NCBI GenBank assembly: GCA_015057005.1
Contig: SVFF01000003.1
Span: 72,972 to 136,971, forward strand
Source: Lachnospiraceae bacterium
Lineage (GTDB): Bacteria > Bacillota > Clostridia > Lachnospirales > Lachnospiraceae
Direction: 5' to 3'
Length of the DNA: 64,000 nt
The notes beneath the pieces are model-generated. The model saw only the letters and a program-made list of their open reading frames with translations, did no database searches and had not been told where the DNA came from. Below, one piece after another: positions 33,379 to 43,616 of the stretch (positions within the stretch are counted from its first letter, which is position 1; the number at the start of each line of letters is the position of its first letter). Both the position numbers and the translations under genes were made by a program.

Positions 33379-36324
33379 GTGAAAGAGAGATATCGAGTGA
33401 CGGGAATGACTTGTTCTGCCTGCTCCTCTCATGTGGAGAAGGCCGTGAACAAGCTGGAAGGAATAGAAAAGGCCTCTGTGAATCTGCTCACGGAGACCAT
33501 GGAAGTAGCATACGACGAGAGTCGGCTGCGTCCGGAAGACATTGTGGCCGCAGTTGAAAAAGCAGGCTATGGCGCCGAGCGCATGGGAAGGAACGGCACA
33601 TCGGGCGGTCTCATTCATAGTGGGCCGGCTGCATCTGCTGCGGAGGCGGCAGGGCAAAGAAGCGGTAACATAGGAGAGGCCGGAATAGGAAACGTAGGAA
33701 TAGAAAACATTGGTGTGGGAAATGGAAACATGGAAAACAGCACCCTGGGAAGAACCGGCGGCCGGGATGCGCTGACCAGAAAGGCGCAGGAAGAAAGCCG
33801 TGCCATGAAGATCAGACTTTGGGTGTCCATTGGTTTTCTGGTTCCTTTAATGTATGTGGCTATGTTCCACATGTTTAGGGATTGGTTTGGATTGCCCATT
33901 CCGGAATTTATGATGAAAGCATTTCACGGCAATGAAAATGCCATGAACTTTGCGCTGACGCAGCTTTTGCTGGTGCTGCCTATTATGTATATGAACCGGA
34001 AATTTTTTATAGTGGGCTTTAAGACCCTGTTTCACAGAAGTCCCAATATGGACAGCCTGATCGCTCTGGGCGCAAGTGCAGCAGTGGTGTATGGAGTTTT
34101 TGCCATGTACCGCATCAGCTACGGGCTGGGGCATGGTGATATGGCACTGGTGGAGCGGTATGCTCATGACTTGTATTTTGAGTCTGCAGGTACCATTCTC
34201 ACCCTGATTACAGTTGGCAAGTACCTGGAGAGCCGCTCCAAGGGTAAGACCAGCGAGGCCATTACAAAGCTGATGAATCTGGCTCCCAAGACGGCGATTC
34301 TTGTAAACGAAGAGGGCGGGGAGCAGGAGGTTCCCACAGAATGGTTGAAGGCCGGGGATATTTTCCTGGTGAAGCCCGGAAGTTCGATTCCTGTTGACGG
34401 AACGGTGTTAGAGGGTAATTCCAGCGTAGATGAAGCGGCCATTACCGGTGAGAGTGTTCCGGTGGAAAAGCAGGTAGGAGACAAGGTGGTATCCGCCACG
34501 ATCAATAAAGCAGGATTTTTGAGATGCCGGGCAGACAGGGTGGGAGAGGACACTACCTTATCCCAGATCATCAGATTGGTGGAGGAAGCTAGTGCAAGCA
34601 AAGCCCCCATTGCGCAGTTAGCTGACAAAGTGGCCGGAATCTTTGTACCTACTGTGATCATTATCGCATTGGTGACCTTGGCTGTGTGGCTGATCGCTGG
34701 GGCAGGAGCAGAATTTGCCATTTCTTCTGCCATTGCTGTGTTGGTTATTTCCTGTCCCTGTGCGCTGGGGCTGGCCACACCTGTGGCTATTATGGTGGGC
34801 ACCGGCGTGGGTGCAAGCCACGGTATTTTGATCAAATCAGGAGAGGCCCTTCAGCAGGCCAAGGAGATTGATACGGTGGTGCTGGATAAGACCGGTACGA
34901 TCACGGAGGGAAATCTTAAGGTCATGGATATCTTTTCCTGGGAGAAGGAGCGGAGTGTACAGGATATCCTGGCGATTGCCGCAGCTTTGGAGAGCCGCAG
35001 TGAGCATCCTCTGGCGGAGGCTGTAGTAGCTGAGGCACGGGCGCAGCTTGAGGAAGGCGCTGATGCCGGCGTACTGTCCGATGACAGCGGAGCAGCAGAA
35101 GATCAAAACGGCCGATATTTTGGAACGATCCGGGTAGCTGACTTCCGCGCCGTATTTGGCCGTGGTATTGAAGGAACACTTTCAGGAGCCGGATTGGAAG
35201 CAGGACGATATTTTGTGGGCAATCAGCCCTATATGGAGATGCAGGGGATTGCACTGTCAACAGAGCAGACAGAAGCACTTATAGGAATGGCCGATGAGGG
35301 TCAGACACCTCTGTTGGTTGCCAATGAGAAGAAAGTCCTAGGCATGATCGGCGTGGCCGACAGCCTGAAAAAGAGCTCCTTGAAGGCTGTGAAGGCCTGG
35401 CGTGAAATGGGCGTGAATGTGATCATGCTGACCGGTGACAACAAGCGGACGGCAGAGGCGGTGCGCCGGAGATTGCAGCTGACAGAAGTGATTGCAGAGG
35501 TACTGCCTCAGGATAAAGAACGCAAAATCACCGAACTGAAAAAAGCAGGGCACAAGGTGGCAATGATCGGTGACGGTATCAACGATGCTCCTGCACTGGC
35601 TGCTGCTGATGTGGGCATGGCCATCGGCGCAGGCACGGATGTGGCTATTGAAAGCGCAGATATCATTCTGATGAAGAGTGACCTGCGGGATGCGGTGACC
35701 GCCATGCGCTTGAGCCGCAAGGTCATCCGCAATATCAAGGAAAATCTTTTCTGGGCATTTTTTTATAACTGCATAGGGATTCCCCTGGCGGCAGGATTGT
35801 GGTATCCTATATTTGAGATCCGGTTGAATCCTATGTTCGGCGCGGCAGCCATGAGCTTGAGCAGTATCTTCGTAGTGGGCAATGCCTTGCGGCTGAGAGG
35901 ATTTAAGAGTGAATTTAAGGATGGTGCAGATGATTCTGCGGTAGGATTCCGGGAGGGGACCCGGGATGACGGAAACACAGCAGAGGAACATACAGCGGAT
36001 CCTGAAAAATGCGATGCAAAGAACAGTGAAGAAAAAAATGCAGAAAACATTGCAGGCTGTGCAACAATCTGTGATGAAAACAATATGGAGAAAGGAAAGG
36101 TAGAAATTATGACAAAAGTAATGAAGATTGAAGGAATGATGTGCGGACATTGCACAGGAAGAGTGCAGAAAGTGCTGGCAGGCTTGGAAGGTGTTACAGA
36201 AGTGACCATGAGTCTGGAGAACAAGACAGCTACCGTGGTGATGAGCGCAGAGGTGGCCGATGATGTGCTGAATGCGGCTGTGACTGATGCAGGCTATGAT
36301 GTGATTAGTATTACAGTAGAGTAG
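33379..36324 (+). CDS. copA: Copper-exporting P-type ATPase with C-terminal CopZ-like domain
   Basis: 981 residues, longer than usual. N-terminal HMA domain with MTCSAC (C12, C15); a Gly/Asn/Ile-rich linker of short repeats (about 95-125); eight-helix P1B-ATPase core with TGES, the C459-P-C461 ion site, D503 in DKTGT and GDGINDAP. After a hydrophilic linker (about 850-910) comes a second HMA domain with MMCGHC. The start is GTG with AAAGGAG 11 nt upstream. An internal ATG at 36109 (codon 911), preceded by AGGAAAGG, could yield a free 71-residue CopZ chaperone. It exports Cu(I). Confidence 0.95.
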   Translation: MKERYRVTGMTCSACSSHVEKAVNKLEGIEKASVNLLTETMEVAYDESRLRPEDIVAAVEKAGYGAERMGRNGTSGGLIHSGPAASAAEAAGQRSGNIGEAGIGNVGIENIGVGNGNMENSTLGRTGGRDALTRKAQEESRAMKIRLWVSIGFLVPLMYVAMFHMFRDWFGLPIPEFMMKAFHGNENAMNFALTQLLLVLPIMYMNRKFFIVGFKTLFHRSPNMDSLIALGASAAVVYGVFAMYRISYGLGHGDMALVERYAHDLYFESAGTILTLITVGKYLESRSKGKTSEAITKLMNLAPKTAILVNEEGGEQEVPTEWLKAGDIFLVKPGSSIPVDGTVLEGNSSVDEAAITGESVPVEKQVGDKVVSATINKAGFLRCRADRVGEDTTLSQIIRLVEEASASKAPIAQLADKVAGIFVPTVIIIALVTLAVWLIAGAGAEFAISSAIAVLVISCPCALGLATPVAIMVGTGVGASHGILIKSGEALQQAKEIDTVVLDKTGTITEGNLKVMDIFSWEKERSVQDILAIAAALESRSEHPLAEAVVAEARAQLEEGADAGVLSDDSGAAEDQNGRYFGTIRVADFRAVFGRGIEGTLSGAGLEAGRYFVGNQPYMEMQGIALSTEQTEALIGMADEGQTPLLVANEKKVLGMIGVADSLKKSSLKAVKAWREMGVNVIMLTGDNKRTAEAVRRRLQLTEVIAEVLPQDKERKITELKKAGHKVAMIGDGINDAPALAAADVGMAIGAGTDVAIESADIILMKSDLRDAVTAMRLSRKVIRNIKENLFWAFFYNCIGIPLAAGLWYPIFEIRLNPMFGAAAMSLSSIFVVGNALRLRGFKSEFKDGADDSAVGFREGTRDDGNTAEEHTADPEKCDAKNSEEKNAENIAGCATICDENNMEKGKVEIMTKVMKIEGMMCGHCTGRVQKVLAGLEGVTEVTMSLENKTATVVMSAEVADDVLNAAVTDAGYDVISITVE

Positions 36325-36336
36325 GCCGCATGCAAG

Positions 36337-36418
36337 TGTAAAGCAGGTGACTTGCAGAAAACCCGCTTTACAGAAGAAAAGAATAAGGTCCCGGCGGCCC
36401 ATACGGACCGCCGGGACC
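36337..36418. other. Two tandem hairpins after copA
   Basis: TGTAAAGCAGGT / ACCCGCTTTACA (36337-36372, one mismatch) and a perfect 11-bp GC stem GGTCCCGGCGG / CCGCCGGGACC (36387-36418). Neither has a T-run. The second ends 16 nt before the next start codon and so lies against its ribosome site. Confidence 0.6.
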
Positions 36419-36434
36419 TGAGGAAGGAGTACCT

Positions 36435-37598
36435 ATGAAGAACAAATTGTATTATGTTTTGTTTCTGTTGTATGCAGCAGTTGCTGTGTTTGTGTTGTAT
36501 TTGAACGGTGTGTTTGACGGTGGGGAGGTCAATTTGGTGAATGTACTGATTAACGTAGGTTTCCTGATCATCATTGGCATTTTGTTCCTGATCTCCACCA
36601 TTAGTTTCGGCAGACTGAACCGCTGTACTGACGAGCTTGAAGCCATGACGGAACGCCTGCCGGAGGAGTATAAGGCAGCAGGCGGGAAATGTGTCTGGGG
36701 AAATTACCAGGACCGCAGGGATGTGTTCGCAGACGGCGAACTGAACCGGGCCTTTTATAAGTATAGAGCACGTATGAAAAACTACAAGACGAAACGTGGC
36801 TACAACAATACCTGTGATATTGAAGAGTACATCAATGAGGATCTGCTGGACAAGATTGGAATGAGTTATTTTAACTCCGGAATCGCCGGCACCATGACAG
36901 GTCTTGGTATCCTGGGTACCTTCCTGGGACTGGCTATGGGTCTGGGCTCCTTTAACGGAGATGATATTTATACCATATCCGACAATGTAGGACCTCTTTT
37001 GTCCGGTATGAAGGTAGCTTTCCATACATCCGTATATGGTATTTTCTTTTCTATAATATTTAATTTCATTTATCGTGGTATCATGGCAGATGCATATGAA
37101 AAGCTGGAAGAGTTCCAGAATGCTTTCCGCCAGTATGCCATGCCTACAGTTGCCACGGAGGATGAGAACTCTGCGGCAATGGTGATCTATCAGGCAGGTA
37201 TGGTCAATTCCCTGAAGCAGATGGTAGAGCTTCTGAAAGGCAATTCCATGGAGCAGACTGCAGGTGTGGAGCGCATCGTAAATCAGTTCACTGAACAGAT
37301 GACAGCAACCTTGGGAGTGCAGTTCGGAGCATTAGGCAGCCGTTTGGAGCGCGCAGCTTCAGTGCAGGAAACTACTGCGGAGAAGAATCGTGAACTGCTG
37401 GCAGCGACAGAGGCTCTGCTTTTGGCTAACAGAGGCTTGCAGGAGGCCTGCCGTGAGCTTTTGGAGAGTCAGGCCATTATGAACGGGGAACTGAATGCCC
37501 AGAAGGAAAAGTTAGTATCCACCTGCGACGAGATTACCAATGATATCAGCAACCAGTTATATGCTTTTGGACAGATGAGGAATTTGTATGAGAAATAA
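36435..37598 (+). CDS. MotA/TolQ/ExbB-type proton channel protein, ZorA-like
   Basis: 387 residues. Two N-terminal helices (about 5-23 and 36-56), a cytoplasmic loop, then the MotA-family pair: SGIAGTMTGLGILGTFLGLAMGL (148-170, split here by reading) and LLSGMKVAFHTSVYGIFFSI (188-207). A long helical tail (about 215-387) follows, as in ZorA of Zorya defence systems rather than flagellar MotA. AGGAAGGAG lies before the ATG. It pairs with the MotB-like gene, overlapping by 11 nt. No flagellar genes are near. A proton-driven envelope machine is inferred; its load is unknown. Confidence 0.8.
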   Translation: MKNKLYYVLFLLYAAVAVFVLYLNGVFDGGEVNLVNVLINVGFLIIIGILFLISTISFGRLNRCTDELEAMTERLPEEYKAAGGKCVWGNYQDRRDVFADGELNRAFYKYRARMKNYKTKRGYNNTCDIEEYINEDLLDKIGMSYFNSGIAGTMTGLGILGTFLGLAMGLGSFNGDDIYTISDNVGPLLSGMKVAFHTSVYGIFFSIIFNFIYRGIMADAYEKLEEFQNAFRQYAMPTVATEDENSAAMVIYQAGMVNSLKQMVELLKGNSMEQTAGVERIVNQFTEQMTATLGVQFGALGSRLERAASVQETTAEKNRELLAATEALLLANRGLQEACRELLESQAIMNGELNAQKEKLVSTCDEITNDISNQLYAFGQMRNLYEK

Positions 37599-38511
37599 GA
37601 GAAGGAACCGGGAGGCTTTTGCAGAGCCCAGCTATTGGCAGTCCTTTTCTGATATGATGGCTGCCTTGCTGTTGATTTTTATTTTGATCATAGCCATCAC
37701 ATTGGCAATTTACAAACAGAAGACCACAACACTGGAGGAGACTGAGAAAGAGTTGAATGTAGCCCAGGAACAGCTGGAGCTGGCGGCCATAGATTTGGAG
37801 AACTCCAGGTTGGAGATTGAAAAATCCAACGAGGAACTGGCTCTGTCGTTGGCAGATCTGAAGGCTGCCTACGACCAGGCAGCGCTGACCAATGAAGAAT
37901 TGAACCAGGCTTATCTGGAGATTGAGAATGCCCAGGCAGAGCTTGCGGCCACCAAGAGTGAACTGCAGGACATTGTGGGCATCCGAACAGACATCATCGG
38001 CGCACTGCAGGATACCTTTAATGATTCCAGCATGAAGGTGGATGCCCAGACCGGCTCTATCACATTCTCATCGGATGTCCTTTTCAGGTATAACAGTGCT
38101 ACGCTGACACCGGCCAGTCAGGAATCCCTTCGGGAGATCATTCCTCTGTACCTGGATGTGTTGCTGCAGGATCAGTATCGTGAGTACATAGCAGAGATCA
38201 TCATTGAGGGCCACACGGACACAGACGGCAGCTACATCAGCAATATGGAGCTTTCTTACAACCGTGCCAGCGCCGTGGCAAAATTCTGCCTGGATGAGAG
38301 CAATGGCCTCAGCGAAGCAGAAATTGAGCGTCTGCAGCATTTGCTTACCGTAAACGGCAGGTCTTACAGCGATCCCATTTATTCAGCCCCCACTCCGGAT
38401 GCCCATACGGAAGAAATCGATATGGCGGCATCCAGGCGTGTGGAGATAAAGTTCCGTCTGAAAGAGGACGAGATGATCGAGAAGATCGCGGCCATTTTAC
38501 AGCAGGAATAA
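37588..38511 (+). CDS. OmpA/MotB-like stator protein, ZorB-like
   Basis: 307 residues: short basic N-terminus, one transmembrane helix with the likely proton-carrying D22 in SFSDMMAALLLIFIL, a long coiled coil (about 45-128) and an OmpA-like peptidoglycan-binding domain (about 157-300, with EGHTDTDG and NRASAVAKF). This is MotB/ZorB architecture. It overlaps the MotA-like gene, so the two are translated together. ZorC and ZorD or ZorE partners are not found downstream, where the next gene is a methyltransferase on the opposite strand. Confidence 0.82.
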   Translation: MRNKRRNREAFAEPSYWQSFSDMMAALLLIFILIIAITLAIYKQKTTTLEETEKELNVAQEQLELAAIDLENSRLEIEKSNEELALSLADLKAAYDQAALTNEELNQAYLEIENAQAELAATKSELQDIVGIRTDIIGALQDTFNDSSMKVDAQTGSITFSSDVLFRYNSATLTPASQESLREIIPLYLDVLLQDQYREYIAEIIIEGHTDTDGSYISNMELSYNRASAVAKFCLDESNGLSEAEIERLQHLLTVNGRSYSDPIYSAPTPDAHTEEIDMAASRRVEIKFRLKEDEMIEKIAAILQQE

Positions 38512-38514
38512 GAA

Positions 38515-38556
38515 TATAAAAAACTGCCATATCATTCAAAAGTGATATGGCAGTTT
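38515..38556 (-). terminator. Terminator between the convergent stator and methyltransferase genes
   Basis: Perfect 14-bp stem AAACTGCCATATCA / TGATATGGCAGTTT. On the minus strand it ends in a run of T, serving the methyltransferase; on the plus strand the T-run is short. Confidence 0.9.
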
Positions 38557-38561
38557 CGTTA

Positions 38562-39323
38562 TTATATTTTCTTTGCTACGATCAGGAAACGATGGGTGGT
38601 TCCTTCGATAACTCCTTTTTGTTCCAATTTTTCCTGCATTTTCAGCAGCTGATCAAAACAGCAGTCTACTGAGAAGCCGGGAAACTCCCACTGGATGATC
38701 CGGGCAAACCATACGAAGGCACCCACATCATAAAATCTGATGGGCCTGTAGGCCTCCTGGGCTAAAAGAATCTGAAAGCCTGCTTCTTCAAAGGCTTTGC
38801 GCTGTTTTTCCAGAGTCAGGTGAGGGTAGGGAAGGGGAGAATTGGGGAGTACCATTTCCACTAATTCACGCTCGTTGTTTGCCCCTACCTGCTGGGTGAC
38901 AAAGATGCCGTCCTTCTTTAAAAGGCGGTACAGTTCGCCTGCATCGAAACTGCCGTGTCTGTTGATAATGATATCAAATGACTCGTCTTCGTAGGGAATA
39001 TGGGAGGGGTCACTGCATTCTTTGAAATGAATACCCAAGGGCAATAACTGCTCCTTACACAGCTGCACATTGGGGGGATAGCCTTCCGTGGCAGCTGTTT
39101 TGTTGAAAGGGTGCTTCAAGGATAATAAGAATTCTCCGCCGCCGGTATCGTAATCCAACAGGTTGCTGTCATCATTTAAATATTGCTTTATAATCTCCCT
39201 ATAATCCCAGGGCAGGAGTTCTTCTTCCCGGTATTTTCCCTGAATATGTGAGAAATCCCAGCCTTTGATATAAGCGATGTCTTCTTCCTGTTTCCAAACA
39301 GCTCTCAACTCTTCTTTGTTCAT
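38562..39323 (-). CDS. Class I SAM-dependent methyltransferase
   Basis: 253 residues with a Rossmann methyltransferase core: motif I LLDYDTGGGEFL (about 56-67), acidic residue in ATEGYPPN after strand 2, SFDIIINRHGSFD at motif IV, and LLKKDGIFVTQQVG at strand 5. The C-terminal part (FVWFARIIQWEFPGFS) may contact the substrate, which I cannot name. AAAGGA lies upstream of the ATG, and there is a good promoter of its own. It is not obviously linked to the stator pair because it runs in the opposite direction. Confidence 0.8.
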   Translation of the reverse strand: MNKEELRAVWKQEEDIAYIKGWDFSHIQGKYREEELLPWDYREIIKQYLNDDSNLLDYDTGGGEFLLSLKHPFNKTAATEGYPPNVQLCKEQLLPLGIHFKECSDPSHIPYEDESFDIIINRHGSFDAGELYRLLKKDGIFVTQQVGANNERELVEMVLPNSPLPYPHLTLEKQRKAFEEAGFQILLAQEAYRPIRFYDVGAFVWFARIIQWEFPGFSVDCCFDQLLKMQEKLEQKGVIEGTTHRFLIVAKKI

Positions 39324-39360
39324 GAAAACGGTCCTTTCGATATTATTTCATATTGAATAA

Positions 39361-39389
39361 ATTATAACATGAAGAGAAAGTGCGTGCAA
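39361..39389 (-). promoter_or_regulatory. Promoter for the methyltransferase gene
   Basis: Minus-strand TTGCAC (39384-39389), 17 bp, TATAAT (39361-39366) with extended -10 TGT. Confidence 0.8.
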
Positions 39390-39447
39390 GCCTTCCGGAC
39401 ACTATGGAGGGATGTATCTTTTTTAGAAAATGTTTATAATTTCTTTC

Positions 39448-39476
39448 TTGCATTTTAGAGTATATTGTACTATATT
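39448..39476 (+). promoter_or_regulatory. Candidate promoter for clpB
   Basis: TTGCAT (39448-39453), 17 bp, TATATT (39471-39476). I saw no CIRCE or CtsR heptad in the 90-nt leader. Confidence 0.5.
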
Positions 39477-39565
39477 TGCTATATAAGTTATAGAACAGAT
39501 GAAGATGATTGGGATTCGTTGAAAAGGGAATCCTTAAATAAGGAGTTATAAAAGGAGGCAGGATG

Positions 39566-42145
39566 ATGAATATTCAGAAATTTACCCAGAAATCCCTGCA
39601 GGCGGTGAATGCCTGCGAAAAGCTTGCCTACACTTATGGCAATCAGGAGATTGAACAGGAACATCTGCTGTACAGTCTGATTACGATAGAGGACAGTCTG
39701 ATCCTGAAGCTCATTGAGAAGATGGAGATTCAGAAGGAGCATTTTGTAAACCGCGTGGAGGCAGCGCTTAATAAGCGTGTGAAAGTCCAGGGCGGTCAGC
39801 CCTATGTGGGACAGTATTTGAATCAGGCATTGATCCATGCGGAAGATGAGGCCGGGCAGATGGGGGACGAATATGTGTCCGTGGAGCATTTGTTCCTTTC
39901 CATGCTGAAAAATCCAAACAGGGAAATCGGGGCCATTTGGAAAGAGTATGGCATTACCAGGGAGCGCTTTCTGCAGGCCCTGTCTACTGTGCGGGGCAAT
40001 CAGCGGGTGACCAGCGACAATCCGGAGGCCACTTATGATACTTTGGAAAAATATGGTCAGGACCTGGTGGAAAAAGCCAGGAATCAGAAGCTTGATCCGG
40101 TGATCGGCCGGGACAGTGAGATCCGCAATGTGATCAGGATCCTTTCCCGCAAGACCAAGAACAATCCGGTACTGATCGGTGAGCCCGGTGTTGGTAAGAC
40201 CGCCGTGGTGGAGGGGCTTGCCCAGAGAATTGTCCGCGGGGATGTGCCCCAGGGGCTGAAAGATAAGAAGATTTTTTCCCTGGATATGGGCGCATTGGTG
40301 GCAGGCGCCAAGTACCGGGGTGAGTTTGAGGAACGTCTGAAAGCTGTGTTGGAAGATGTGAAGAACAGCGACGGCCAGATCATTCTTTTTATTGACGAAC
40401 TGCATACCATCGTGGGGGCAGGCAAGACGGATGGTGCCCTTGACGCCGGCAATATGCTGAAGCCCATGCTTGCCAGAGGAGAACTGCACTGTATCGGTGC
40501 CACCACCCTGGATGAGTACCGCCAGTATGTGGAAAAGGATGCGGCATTGGAGCGTCGTTTCCAGCCTGTTATGGTGGATGAGCCCACCGTGGAGGATACC
40601 ATTTCCATCCTGCGCGGTTTGAAGGAGCGTTACGAGGTATATCATGGTGTGAAGATCATGGACAATGCGCTGGTGAGCGCGGCGACTCTGTCCCATCGTT
40701 ATATTACAGACCGTTTTCTGCCGGATAAGGCCATTGATCTGGTGGATGAAGCCTGTGCTTTGATCAAGACCGAGTTGGACAGCCTGCCCACAGAACTGGA
40801 TGAACTGCAGCGCAAGTGCATGCAGATGGAGATTGAAGAGGCGGCATTAAAGAAAGAGGATGACCGTTTGAGCCGGGAACGCCTGGAGAATCTGCAGAAA
40901 GAATTGGCAGAACTGCGGGAGGACTTTGCCAATCGTAAGGCCCAGTGGGATAACGAAAAAGCTTCCGTGGATAAATTGTCCAAGCTGCGTGAAGAAATCG
41001 ATCAGGTGAACAGCGAGATTCAGATCGCCCAGAGAGAGGGCAATCTGGAAAAGGCCGCAGAGCTTTCCTATGGCAGGCTGCCTGCCCTGAAAAAGCAGCT
41101 GGAGCAGGAAGAAACCAGGGTAAACGAGGGCGAATTGTCCCTGGTGCGTGAGCGAGTTTCCGATGAGGAAATTTCCAGGATCGTATCCCGCTGGACAGGC
41201 ATCCCCGTGGCCAAGCTGACTGAAAGTGAGCGGAATAAGACGCTGCATCTGGATGAGGAACTTCACAAGAGAGTGGTAGGACAGGAGGAAGGTGTGACCA
41301 AGGTGACGGAGGCGATCATCCGCTCCAAGGCCGGTATCAAGGATCCTTCCAAGCCCATCGGGTCTTTCCTGTTCCTGGGCCCCACCGGCGTGGGCAAGAC
41401 GGAACTTGCAAAAGCGCTGGCAGCTTCACTGTTTGACGATGAAAATAATATGGTGCGCATTGACATGAGCGAATATATGGAGAAATACTCCGTGTCCCGA
41501 CTGATCGGAGCACCTCCCGGATATGTGGGTTATGAGGAGGGCGGTCAGCTTACCGAGGCTGTGCGCCGTAAGCCTTACAGTGTAGTGCTCTTTGACGAGA
41601 TCGAAAAGGCACATCCGGATGTGTTTAATGTGCTTTTGCAGGTATTAGACGACGGCCGTATTACCGATTCCCAGGGCAGAACTGTGGACTTTAAGAATAC
41701 TATTCTGATCATGACCTCTAATATCGGTGCAGCGTACCTGCTGGAGGGCATCAATGAGGACGGCACCATCGGTGATGAGGCCGAATACAGGGTTATGAAT
41801 GAGCTGCGCGCTCACTTCAGACCGGAATTTTTGAATCGTCTGGATGAGACCATTCTCTTCAAACCCTTGACTAAGGATAATATCAGCGGCATCATTCATT
41901 TGATCATTGCAGACCTGAACAAGAGACTGGCGGACAGGGATCTGACCATTGCCCTGACGGATGAGGCCATCGCTTATATTGTGGATGAGGCTTATGATCC
42001 TGTATACGGAGCCCGCCCTTTAAAGAGATATATCCAGAAGCATGTGGAGACACTGGCAGCCAGACTGATCCTGGCAGACCAGGTGATGCCTGGGGATACC
42101 ATCAGGATTATGGTAGAGGATGGAAAGCTGAAAGCAGGAGTGTAA
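39566..42145 (+). CDS. clpB: ATP-dependent chaperone ClpB
   Basis: Hsp100 disaggregase of 859 residues that works with DnaK. It has N-terminal Clp repeats (1-145), AAA+ domain 1 with [13 protein letters not shown], a coiled-coil middle domain (about 405-525) that distinguishes ClpB from ClpA/ClpC, and AAA+ domain 2 with GPTGVGKTE, the pore loop GYVGYEEGG and [17 protein letters not shown] (39553-39558) is 7 nt from ATG 39566 and 4 nt from an ATG at 39563, so either could be used. No ClpP-binding loop is seen. Confidence 0.96.
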   Translation: MNIQKFTQKSLQAVNACEKLAYTYGNQEIEQEHLLYSLITIEDSLILKLIEKMEIQKEHFVNRVEAALNKRVKVQGGQPYVGQYLNQALIHAEDEAGQMGDEYVSVEHLFLSMLKNPNREIGAIWKEYGITRERFLQALSTVRGNQRVTSDNPEATYDTLEKYGQDLVEKARNQKLDPVIGRDSEIRNVIRILSRKTKNNPVLIGEPGVGKTAVVEGLAQRIVRGDVPQGLKDKKIFSLDMGALVAGAKYRGEFEERLKAVLEDVKNSDGQIILFIDELHTIVGAGKTDGALDAGNMLKPMLARGELHCIGATTLDEYRQYVEKDAALERRFQPVMVDEPTVEDTISILRGLKERYEVYHGVKIMDNALVSAATLSHRYITDRFLPDKAIDLVDEACALIKTELDSLPTELDELQRKCMQMEIEEAALKKEDDRLSRERLENLQKELAELREDFANRKAQWDNEKASVDKLSKLREEIDQVNSEIQIAQREGNLEKAAELSYGRLPALKKQLEQEETRVNEGELSLVRERVSDEEISRIVSRWTGIPVAKLTESERNKTLHLDEELHKRVVGQEEGVTKVTEAIIRSKAGIKDPSKPIGSFLFLGPTGVGKTELAKALAASLFDDENNMVRIDMSEYMEKYSVSRLIGAPPGYVGYEEGGQLTEAVRRKPYSVVLFDEIEKAHPDVFNVLLQVLDDGRITDSQGRTVDFKNTILIMTSNIGAAYLLEGINEDGTIGDEAEYRVMNELRAHFRPEFLNRLDETILFKPLTKDNISGIIHLIIADLNKRLADRDLTIALTDEAIAYIVDEAYDPVYGARPLKRYIQKHVETLAARLILADQVMPGDTIRIMVEDGKLKAGV

Positions 42146-42184
42146 TGGGAAGATGCTTTTATGACTGATTTGACATGCAAAAGC

Positions 42185-42213
42185 TTGACTTACCATATTC
42201 CAATAGGTATGAT
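42185..42213 (+). promoter_or_regulatory. Promoter for the TIM-barrel/tautomerase gene group
   Basis: TTGACT (42185-42190), 17 bp, TATGAT (42208-42213), 33 nt upstream of the start codon. Confidence 0.75.
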
Positions 42214-42246
42214 GAAAGTAATGACTAGGTAAGGAGAGTGACGTTT

Positions 42247-43071
42247 ATGTACAAAGTAGCTTTATCATCCTGCGGAAAAGAAATTAACGAGGCTCTGTTT
42301 GAACAGTACAAGCAAGCCGGTATTACAGCAATGGAAATTGCTCTGAAACCGGAAGAGTATGACACCTTTGATTATGCCAGGGCTAAAGAATTGGCGGATG
42401 CTTCAGGCGTGGAGCTGTGGTCCATTCATCTGCCCTTTTATCCCTTTGAAGAGCTTGATATTTCTGCTGTGGATCAGGAACTCCGCCAAAGGAGTGTAGA
42501 ATATCTTGCGGGCATTATCAGACAGGCCGGCGGTGTGGGTATTGACAAATATATTATTCATCCCAGTATCGAACCCATTGCGGACGAAATCAGACCGGAA
42601 AAAATGAAAGCGGCAAAGGAAAGCTTAGTCTCACTGGCTGCTGTTGCAAAAGAATATGGCGGATATCTGGCAGTGGAAAATCTTCCCAGAACCTGCCTGG
42701 GCAAATGCGCTGCTGAGATGAAAGAATTGGTGGAGGCTACGAAAAATCTGCGCGTGTGTTTTGATACCAATCATCTGCTGGGTGAAGATTTTGAGGCCTT
42801 GTTTGAGGCTGTTGGTGATAAGATTATCACAGTGCATATTTCTGATTATGATTTTGTGGATGAGAGACATTGGCTGCCCGGCGAGGGGAAATTAGATTGG
42901 CAGCGGATGCTGAAGTGTTTTGAAAAAGTGGGTTATCAGGGTGTGTGGCTCTATGAGATCAATTTTGAAGCACCGGCAACATTGTCCCGTTCCCGAAAGT
43001 TAAATTGTGAAGATTTTGCCCGGAATGCCGCAGAATTGTTTGCCGGCAAAGAGGTGACAAGAATACTGTAG
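42247..43071 (+). CDS. Sugar phosphate isomerase/epimerase (xylose isomerase-like TIM barrel)
   Basis: 274-residue AP-endonuclease-2-like TIM barrel. Conserved metal and substrate residues appear in ELWSIHLPFY, KYIIHPS, LAVENLPRT, VCFDTNHLLGED, TVHISDYD and GVWLYEINFE. Family members isomerise or epimerise ketoses and inositols; the substrate here is unknown. ATG 42247 follows an AGGAGAG site; an upstream GTG would add three residues. The next two genes follow within 20 nt each, suggesting an operon. Confidence 0.85.
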   Translation: MYKVALSSCGKEINEALFEQYKQAGITAMEIALKPEEYDTFDYARAKELADASGVELWSIHLPFYPFEELDISAVDQELRQRSVEYLAGIIRQAGGVGIDKYIIHPSIEPIADEIRPEKMKAAKESLVSLAAVAKEYGGYLAVENLPRTCLGKCAAEMKELVEATKNLRVCFDTNHLLGEDFEALFEAVGDKIITVHISDYDFVDERHWLPGEGKLDWQRMLKCFEKVGYQGVWLYEINFEAPATLSRSRKLNCEDFARNAAELFAGKEVTRIL

Positions 43072-43083
43072 GAGGAAAACGAA

Positions 43084-43425
43084 ATGCCTTTTATTGATTC
43101 CAAAATTACCATGAAAGTATCCGAGGAAAAGAGAGAAGTGATCCGCAAGGCTCTTGGGGAGTCCATGACCATTTTGAATAAGCCTGCCGCTTTTCTGATG
43201 GTAGGTTTTGAAGACAATTATGATCTTGCTATGGGTGGCAAGAAGCTTGAGAAAGGTGCTTACGTAGCGGTAAGCCTCTTTGGGGACGGTACCAAAGACG
43301 CCTACGAAGAGATGACCGCGTTCATCTGTGACTTGTATGAGAGAGAACTGGGCATTCCTAAGGACGCAATTTATGTGACCTACCATGGTGTTTATAACTG
43401 GGGTTGGAATGGCACGAATTTTTAA
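43084..43425 (+). CDS. MIF-like tautomerase family protein
   Basis: 113 residues, the size of a macrophage-migration-inhibitory-factor/D-dopachrome tautomerase subunit. Pro follows the initiator Met (MPFIDSKITM), so it becomes the catalytic N-terminal proline after processing. KPAAFLMVGFED and the C-terminal YVTYHGVYNWGWNGTNF match the family. Family enzymes catalyse keto-enol tautomerisation of phenylpyruvate-type compounds; the bacterial role is unclear. Only 12 nt separate it from the TIM-barrel gene. Confidence 0.88.
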   Translation: MPFIDSKITMKVSEEKREVIRKALGESMTILNKPAAFLMVGFEDNYDLAMGGKKLEKGAYVAVSLFGDGTKDAYEEMTAFICDLYERELGIPKDAIYVTYHGVYNWGWNGTNF

Positions 43426-43442
43426 TTGGAGGAAACGTTCGT

Positions 43443-43616
43443 ATGATACCAAATGATCCCGTAATGCTTTTAAGCTTTGTCAATCTGAAGCTGCGCGATT
43501 TCTATGATTCACTGGATGCACTCTGTGATGACCTGGATGTGGACAGAAGTGAGATAGAGGCAAAGCTTTCCGCTATCAACTATACCTACAATAATGAGCG
43601 CAATCAGTTCGTGTAG
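43443..43616 (+). CDS. DUF4250 domain protein
   Basis: 57-residue protein beginning MIPNDPVMLLSFVNLKLRD and ending in a YNNERNQFV segment, the whole-length DUF4250 pattern found in Clostridia; function unknown. GGAGG lies 11 nt before ATG 43443. The frame is open for another 13 codons upstream but only inside the tautomerase gene. Its last codons overlap the convergent AraC-type gene by 13 nt. Confidence 0.85.
   Translation: MIPNDPVMLLSFVNLKLRDFYDSLDALCDDLDVDRSEIEAKLSAINYTYNNERNQFV

Noticed and set aside
35338..36402. 354-codon minus-strand open frame
   Set aside because: Lies opposite copA and its linker; His/Cys-rich shadow with no start signal.
36435..38511. Flagellar motA/motB
   Set aside because: The long helical tail on the MotA-like protein and the absence of any other flagellar or chemotaxis gene argue against flagellar stators.
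39488..40696. 402-codon minus-strand open frame
   Set aside because: Mirror of clpB; composition is the His/Leu/Gln-rich type produced by reading a biased gene backwards.
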